A stretch of DNA of 64,000 nucleotides from Spirodela intermedia (Eukaryota; Streptophyta; Magnoliopsida; Alismatales; Araceae). Shown piece by piece: positions 57,727 through 64,000 of this stretch. Location of the stretch: NCBI GenBank assembly GCA_902729315.2, contig LR746279.1, positions 1,750,001 to 1,814,000 of the forward strand. Direction: 5' to 3'. The notes beneath the pieces were generated by a model. The model saw only the letters and a program-made list of their open reading frames with translations, did not search any database and was not told the origin of the DNA. Positions within the stretch are counted from its first letter, which is position 1. Every line of letters starts with the position of its first letter. Made by a program: the position numbers and the translations under genes.

Positions 57727-58250
57727 TTACCGAAAGGGATTACCAACTTTAACGGAGGGGATATGCGGTGCTCCATTCACCTCAACTCTTTCTGTAAATG
57801 CCGCGAGCATGTCACGAAGCTCCAGCTCCTGGAGGGCCCGCATACTCTCCATCCTCTCCGGCAGGGACTCCAGCCGGTGGGATTTCATGATGGTGAAGCA
57901 GACAAGTGATCCCATGGCCGCCTCCGCCAGTCGCAACCGCCGGAGCCCCCACAAGTCATCGATAACGAGCTCCCGTAGCTTGGAGAAGCCCGTCGCCGAG
58001 CAGGCCATCTCATCTCCTACGAACGCCCACTGCACAGACTGAGCTTCCTAAGGTGGGGCATCGCCTCCAGCAGAGCCAGCGGATCCTGCTGCAGTCAGCA
58101 CCCGACCAGGGTGATGGCAGTGAGGTACGCAGTTCCCATGCAGTTCCAAGAAGTTGAGGCGCTTCAGCCTCCTCTGAATGGCTTCTGAGAGCGGCTTGTC
58201 GTGACCTTCGATCGCCAGCTTCCGGTGGGTGTCTGACGAAAGCAACACAT
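57727..58250 (-). pseudogene. CNL copy 4: LRR-end fragment
   Basis: Minus strand carries KPLSEAIQRRLKRLNFLELH (about 58200-58140), then a deletion and frameshift. It continues with DEMACSATGFSKLRELVIDD, LWGLRRLRLAEAAMGSLV and LESLPERMESMRALQELEL, ending near PHIPSVKVGNPF at 57727. Clearly homologous to the 3' LRR end of copies 1 and 3. No NB-ARC. Its tail runs into the AAP exon fragment. Confidence 0.8.
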
Positions 58251-58279
58251 CGGAGCGAAAGAATGCCGGTATGAGAGGA

Positions 58280-58700
58280 AGTCGTCGGCTTCCCCGATGT
58301 TTCGCGCCGTGTGCTTCTCTTCCCCATCATACCCCCCTTCCTCATCCGAAGCCCAGATCCGCACAGTAGGTAAGATTATCGGTGGAAGGTGATCCAGAAG
58401 AATGCGTTGACCTTTATGGAAAAAGTTAGATCATTTATCATATTCTTTTGTATCCATCAATTTAATAATTTCAGATGCGGCTCGAGTTTCCGACCGCCTG
58501 TCATGCCTACCCCGGGATCTGAAAGGCACCAAGTGAGTCAAAGCACAAGGCGTAAAAGTCAACTCATAGAATTCTGGCTTCCCCAATGTTTCCGCCCTTG
58601 TGCTTCGCTCTGCTTCCATTACAGCCGCCTTCCTCAACCGAAGCCCACCTCCTCACAGAAGGTAAGATCATCAGCGGAAGGTGATCTAGGAGAATCGGTG
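58280..58700. repeat. Direct repeat, two ~115-bp copies
   Basis: 58280-58402 and 58578-58700 share GGCTTCCCC.ATGTTTC, TTCCTC..CCGAAGCCCA, CACAG.AGGTAAGAT.ATC and GGAAGGTGATC. No coding role seen. Confidence 0.75.
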
Positions 58701-58721
58701 GAGGAAGGCCGGCGACGACGA

Positions 58722-58850
58722 TGATCTCCTGTTTCAAGAGAGGCGGCGGCGGCAGCAGCAGGACGGAGGGTTCCGCCCGGACGCACTTCGACGTGAGCCT
58801 ATACCAACATAGCGATTGGCTGCAGGCGCGGGAGGAACGCTCCGAATGTG
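58722..58850 (+). pseudogene. Possible NBS linker relic
   Basis: Reads MISCFKRGGGGSSRT then ARTHFDVSLYQHSDWLQARE and RSECVYD, comparable with FDVSPYQCSDRRQSRS...VYGRD in the 37.5-kb relic. Short and weak. It could be the detached 5' part of the 60.7-kb NB-ARC relic, with retrotransposon DNA between. Confidence 0.35.
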
Positions 58851-59379
58851 TATGACAGAGATATTATGCTAGTAGAAGCTTGAAATATTCTACAGCCATT
58901 GAGTATGGGAGGACTTGTTGGCATTAAAATGTAGAGTTTATCTTGAATCATAAAACAATCATGAAAAAATTATACTCGAACATAATGAGTTGTTGTTAAT
59001 ACACTCAGATCATAATAAATTGAATTTGAACTAAGCGACAATCAGCACGTCCTTGAACATAAATATTGAATTTAGTTGTATGTCACCATAGAGATTAATT
59101 GAGATGTAAGTATTATTGGGTAATGTAACTCATGAGTTAGAAATCGGGCATAATGAAAGAAATACACTCATAATACATGTATGTCTTGAATGTCAATGTG
59201 GGATCAAATTAATCGTGAAACATATACCTGTAATAACTCATGAATTTAGATAATTGTGGAGTGATCCAAGTGTGTTGACAATCGAGACATGAAATGATTG
59301 AGTTGAATTCAGATTCTGAATAAGATTTTCAATATCAGCAATATCTCATTGGTGGCTCTTGTTAGTGGTTGAGTAGACT
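58851..59379. other. AT-rich DNA, probably retrotransposon-derived
   Basis: No domain identified. It adjoins the copia gag relic on the side where pol would lie. Confidence 0.4.
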
Positions 59380-60230
59380 TGAATAACATTAATCTCATGA
59401 TATTTTTAACATTAGCTTATGACCTAGTGAATTGTTATGTAATTTGTAACACTTATTCACAATGTGTCCTCTGAAATGACAATGAGTGCAATAGAGTTCT
59501 TTTTGATGTCCATAATTTGGTTTGTAATTACTAGAGATAACTCTTGGGACCGGTCATCTTGATAGTAAAATTAGTGTTGGAAGATTCAAGTCTATGTAGA
59601 GCATTATCTTGTTGTCATTCTTCTTGAGAGATGAGTGAAAAAATTTAGTAATAGGTGAAAGTGGATCAAGAAATAGAATTTCTACTCGAATTTGAGAGAA
59701 TGACTCATTCAATCTCATTAGAAAGGACATAACATATTGATGTTCATTTTCTCCTCATGAACATACTGATGGATAATTCTTTCATTATTCTGAAATTCTC
59801 TTCAATTTGGTAAAATATACTACAACTGAATTTTGATCTTGACACAAGTTCATCAAATCATGACACAGTTAAAATACTCTTGGCCCATTACTTTGTTGGT
59901 ACTTATCTAGGTCTTTTCAGATATTATATGCTAAAACTGAATAAATAATGCTAGTTCATATTTCACAAGACAAAGTTTAAGATCTAGAAAACACTATTTC
60001 TATTCCATGCATATAATAAAATTGGATCTTTATATGTCATTTTTGGAATATATCCATCAATGAAACTTTTTCTGTTTCATAAAGGATAATTGTCACTAGT
60101 TAGTTGTTAGGAGATAAGAATCAAAGTGGGGATATCTGAATGGTGCAGAAAATATGGATTTGACATATCATCTGCAAAAGATTTAGACAAATAAATTCTT
60201 GACAATTCAGTTGATTGTGATATCATAGTA
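59380..60230 (-). pseudogene. Ty1/copia gag relic
   Basis: Minus strand begins SNPYFLHHSDIPTLILIS with LTSDNYPL (the copia gag start NPYFLHPSD.P...LVS..L.GDNY.SW), then FIDGYIPK and DPILLYAWNRNS. It ends in a worn zinc knuckle CTHCHFRGHIVNKC near 59450-59500. Multiple stops. LTRs were not found nearby. Confidence 0.75.
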
Positions 60231-60659
60231 AAATATTTAATAAGAAAGGGATAATTTGATGCCTTTTCTAAGGAAGGTGGGGAATAGTAAGATGTTTGTA
60301 GATTGAAGCTATGTAAATAGATATGATTTGTGCATAATGGCATGTGTCTCAGAACGCCATTCATGATGCAATCGATCACAAAAGTGGATAAGAAAAGGGA
60401 CTAACTATTTAAGTTTCACAAAAATGTAATCATCAAGATAAAAAGAGGGTAAGGAAGGATCACACCTACTGTAATACTATATTACCCTAATAGGAAAGAA
60501 ACTACACGTAGCATGAGAACCTGCAGTTGGTTGATTTCACAGAACAACTTGTGTAATGGAGGGAGAAGCAACAAGACCAAACGAAAGAAGAAAAAACCCT
60601 TCATTGATTTCACAGGGACAAAGTATTTGTATAAGTGGTAACACACATTCGGACTCATA

Positions 60660-61037
60660 GGTGTACCGAAGAACAAACGCCGACAAAAACGCAGCGGTGA
60701 ACCTCCTCGCCAGTGAAGAGCCCAAAGAGGACCTCACCGTCGTCACTATCATCAGCATCCAGGGCCCTGGCAACACAACTCTCGCTTACTGTACGTACAG
60801 CTAGAGAGAGTTAGTGGATCACTTAGACAAATGGCTGGTTCCTCACCCTCATGACGTCAGCCTTGCTGGCCTCGTGAGCAAGGTCGTTGGGTCCACCGCC
60901 GTTGACGGCGGGGCGGCCATGGAAGAGGAGCTACAGATGGCAGTGGGTGGGAAGAAGATCCTAATAGTGCTGGACGATGTGTGGGATGAAAGTGTAGAGG
61001 ATTTGATCCGATTTAGAGCTTCACTATTGAGTTGATC
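60660..61037 (+). pseudogene. NB-ARC relic (second NBS lineage)
   Basis: Plus strand translates to VYRRTNADKNAAVNLLASEE, DLTVVTIISIQGPGNTTLAY (P-loop changed from GMGGVGKTTLA), a stop, RELVDHLDKWLVPHPHDV, then the intact kinase-2 GKKILIVLDDVWDESVEDL, ending RFRASLLS. Lies antisense to and just beyond the 3' end of the permease gene. Resembles the 37.2-kb relic more than the CNL copies 1-4. Confidence 0.75.
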
Positions 61038-61345
61038 CTTCTCCTTTCTCCTACCTCACGTCATATGGATCATGTGAGCAGTGTTCCACAAGCCCATAGT
61101 TGACTTTTACTCTTACAATTGAGAGGATCCAGGATCGAGAAGGAGATCGTCGACAAGCTTCCATGATATGCCCTTTGGTCGCCATCACCGTCAGCTCAAA
61201 GTCGTTATTTCTCGGATTACGGCGGTGCCTCCGCGTTGACTTCCCACACCGAGGTAAATACGAAAATGGTAAGAATAAAAAAGATTGCATTTTTTTTCAC
61301 TCCCTGGTAGATCACTTCCGGGAGGCTTCCCCCCCCCCCCCTCCT

Positions 61346-64000
61346 CTACTTGAACTTCTCGCTGATGATCCCCTGCAGGGAACCCACGAGAGTCAAGGCG
61401 CCGACCACCAGGCAGACGGCGCTGAAGGCCTCGAGGGCGACCCACCTCGGGGTCAACGCCCTCACCTTCCTCTGAGTCAGGTACATCTCCACAGGGAAGT
61501 AGACGGCCAGAGGCCAGAAGATGAGGGCCCCCACCACGCCCAGCACCTGGTTGAAGTAGGGAAAGAGCATCCCCACCCCCGTGGTGGACACCACGTAGAG
61601 GCTCCTGAAGCACAGCCTAAAGATGTTGACCCTGACTGGGGTGGCCCTCACCAGAGGTACGTGGAAGCTGAAGAACATGTTGACCATACTGGGGAACCGC
61701 CTGCCGCACCACTGCTCCGCGAACGCGAAGATTGGCTGGCTGTAGACCTGCACCGATCGAGGAGCTCTCGATTAGAGGAAGATTGGAGGGGAATACGTGT
61801 TGACTTCTTGAATCGGTGACGGTGTTGACCTGGTAACCTCCGACGAGGTGCAGGATAATGCAGGCGTTGGCGAAGTCGATGAGCCAGTAGGGCTCGTAGA
61901 AGCCAAACCCGGTCATGATGTTCCCGGGGGTCTCGTCGCTGAAGGCGGCATACCCGAAGCAGCCGCAGCAGAGGTAGAAGAACGCGGTCATGGCGACGGA
62001 GATCACCGACGCCCTCTTCATCGTCCGGTGCTCCGCCGGCGGCGACTTCAGCGTGTCCTTCAACCCCACAAGGAAGAAGGTAAATGAATGATTCATCAGT
62101 CTCTCCGTCTCTGTAATCAAAGATTTCTATTCTCGAAAGTATTGATTAGTTCTTTTTTCTATAGATGATTCGTTCAAGAACACTGTGTTTCCCACGATTT
62201 CAATGGCAAGGGTCTGGTTTTTCATCGGTTGCAGATAAGATGTTCGCTGAAAGATCTCTCAGAGCATAAGGAGCTGTACCTGTATCTCGATGAGAATAAA
62301 TGAGTAGGGATAGGAAAAGGCGATGTCTCCGAGAGCCTGAGAGACCTTCCACACTCTCTGGGCGGTCGTTCTCGTGGCCACGCCCTGGATGCTCCCCTTG
62401 ATCCGACCATTTCCTGAAGATTTCACGAGAACAAGAGGTTTAACTCCACATTGGTTGATGTTACAGGTGTAGATTCCAATGCCCACCCAATTAGATGCGG
62501 AAAGAAAGCAGACCATTCAGGATGTTGGGGGTTTTGGGCTTGCCCAGATTACTGATTGAAGAACTCATGGATGAAGAAGAAGAACAAGAACCACGTTGTT
62601 CTACTGTTTAAGAGTAGGATTATTGGGCTGTTGTGTTCACGATTACTATGATTAGTAACTGAAGAAGATCAAGAAGCGAAGTTTGAACCCATCAAGTTCT
62701 GCATTGAGAGTGGGGAAGGATCTTGGGCTTTTCACCGAGAATGGAGAAGAAGAAGGATATTGGACATTTCTCTCTTCATCCTTAACTATGATTAACAACA
62801 GAATATTTAGTGCGGCAGGAGGAAAGACCCATGCAAAAGCCTGGCTTCCACATTGGGAATGAAACAGAGCTTGCAGTACCTATCACTTTGGCGAGGCCGA
62901 GGCCGAGGGCGATGAAGGAGTAGGAGAAGGACATGACGGCGGCAATGGCAGAGAGCCAGGCCATGTTCTGGAAGTCGGGTATCTGGGAGAAGGCTAGCTG
63001 GACTGCCCCAAATAACAGCATGCTGGATTTGTTCCCAAAATGGCAGTTAGCTCCATGGCCCTCCTTGTGGTAACAGTTTGACCTCAGAATTGCCCTGCAA
63101 TCAGTTTTAGATTAATACTAATCATACTGGAAGACCCATTAAGGCCATGAAAATGATGAAGCTTTTGCGATGTTCAATTGATCCTAGTATAATTGGGTTA
63201 TGATTACGAAGAAAAGAAAAAGAAACAGATCTAGAACTGTCATGCTTGGAAAAAAATATACCTTAAAGAGCAGAGCAGGAAAATTATGAAGAGGATCAAG
63301 AAATTTCGGGTGATCTCTATTGGAGTAATATGATTTAAATATGCCAAAAAAAACCATCTTGAGACATGATCATGCTGAAGAAAACCATTCAAGGGCAGAA
63401 ATCAAATAATGCAGAAAAAGCTAGAGTTGGAATATCAGATGCAAGCAGTGAAAAGATTATAAAAATATAGAAAAAACCATCTCACAAACTGTCAGTTCTG
63501 AAAAAAAAAACCCGACCAGATCAAGAAAACAATGAATAAAAAGTGCAATTTCTTGGTGATCTCCGGAGTTAGCGAGCAATGGCGACTGTACAAGGCTATT
63601 GTAAGCAGAGGATCTCTTCGTATTACTGATCTCCGTATAATTATCTGTTCTGCTCGTTCCTAATTGATCTGGAGAAGCAAAAGATGGAAGCTTTCGGGAA
63701 TGGGCGCAGCGGGGAGCACCTCATGCTGGTGGAAGTGGTGATCGTGTAGGCAATGGCGGTGCCGTACATGCTCACGTACTGCAGCAGACCGCATGCCCAG
63801 GTTCTCTTCTTCCCTGAAACGCCGCCATGACAGAGATCATTCGCCGATAATAGTAAGGTGGAGAAACTCTGATTCTGGAATTCTACTCTCTCTCTCTTTC
63901 TCTCTCACACACACTCTCTACCTAAGATCCCCCTGACGGCGTCCATGTAGGAATGGTGCCTCCTGCCGGTGTCCGGGTCCGGCGACCGGTAGCATTCGGA
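61346..64000 (-). CDS. Amino acid permease (AAP family, AAAP superfamily), 3' six exons; start beyond window
   Basis: Proton-coupled amino acid importer of the plasma membrane. Exons (minus, all GT-AG and in phase): 64000-63922, 63813-63720, 63094-62880, 62413-62280, 62057-61830, 61747-61346. Translation runs SECYRSPDPDTGRRHHSYMD, AVRGIL, GKKRTWACGLLQYVSMYGTA, IAYTITTSTSMR, AILRSNCYHKEGHGANC, AFSQIPDFQNMAWLSAIAAV, FIALGLGLAKVIGNGRIKGS, VWKVSQALGDIAFSYPYSFI, EIQ, DTLKSPPAEHRTMKRASVIS, CCGCFGYAAFSDETPGNIMT, GFYEPYWLIDFANACIILHL, VYSQPIFAFAEQWCGRRFPS and ends GSLQGIISEKFK. These are canonical AAP motifs, with about eight membrane helices in the part seen. The first exons encoding TM1-2 lie past 64000. 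It appears intact. Confidence 0.95.

Overview
This is nuclear DNA of a flowering plant. The genes carry spliceosomal introns and encode photosystem I proteins, plant PP2C, a WIP-type KASH protein, CC-NBS-LRR (CNL) resistance proteins and an amino acid permease. There is a tRNA-Trp gene, degenerate Ty1/copia elements, and many (GA/CT)n tracts near start codons. The very GC-rich coding sequence of several genes (LHCA3, PSAG, the CNLs) beside AT-rich intergenic DNA would suit a monocot, but the species cannot be named from sequence alone.

Layout. 0-16 kb is gene-rich: the 3' end of an Enhancer-of-polycomb-like gene (+), an NFRKB-like DEUBAD gene (-), a five-exon PP2C gene (+), a small plastid-targeted protein gene with a GC-AG intron (+), and LHCA3 (-). 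16.4-26.8 kb is repeat territory: a ~135-bp tandem repeat, a copia RNase H relic, a complete but dead 5-kb copia element with LTRs, PBS, PPT and target-site duplication, and a third copia relic. 26.9-36.7 kb holds two divergent genes: a conserved coiled-coil protein (-) and a WPP-domain-interacting nuclear-envelope protein ending in VPT (+). From 37 to 61 kb lies a decayed CNL cluster with four related copies or fragments plus two relics of a second NBS lineage. PSAG, tRNA-Trp and a remarkable tandem-repeat gene are set among them. The window ends in the 3' six exons of an amino acid permease gene (-).

The most unusual object is at 44.3-50.9 kb: nine uninterrupted 426-bp (142-codon) tandem units forming one 1404-codon open frame. 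Each unit encodes a multi-pass hydrophobic module that I do not recognise. The array is flanked by two nearly identical ~300-bp inverted arms. One arm is the leader of a CNL pseudogene; the other lies ~215 bp upstream of the array frame, so promoter capture is a testable idea. The array edges share a 6-bp GCCGTC repeat, and units 2-3 and 4-5 form a higher-order duplication.

The CNL cluster records how it decayed: an internal deletion at 5-bp microhomology (copy 2), a 1.4-kb solo LTR with a 5-bp TSD inside the LRR (copy 3), a frameshift shared by copies 1 and 3, and a stop replacing the kinase-2 Trp in copies 1 and 2. The two photosystem I genes, 27 kb apart, both carry CCACGTCA about 140 bp upstream of their ATG. 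All exon boundaries were worked out by eye from splice signals and reading-frame continuity and have not been tested against transcripts.
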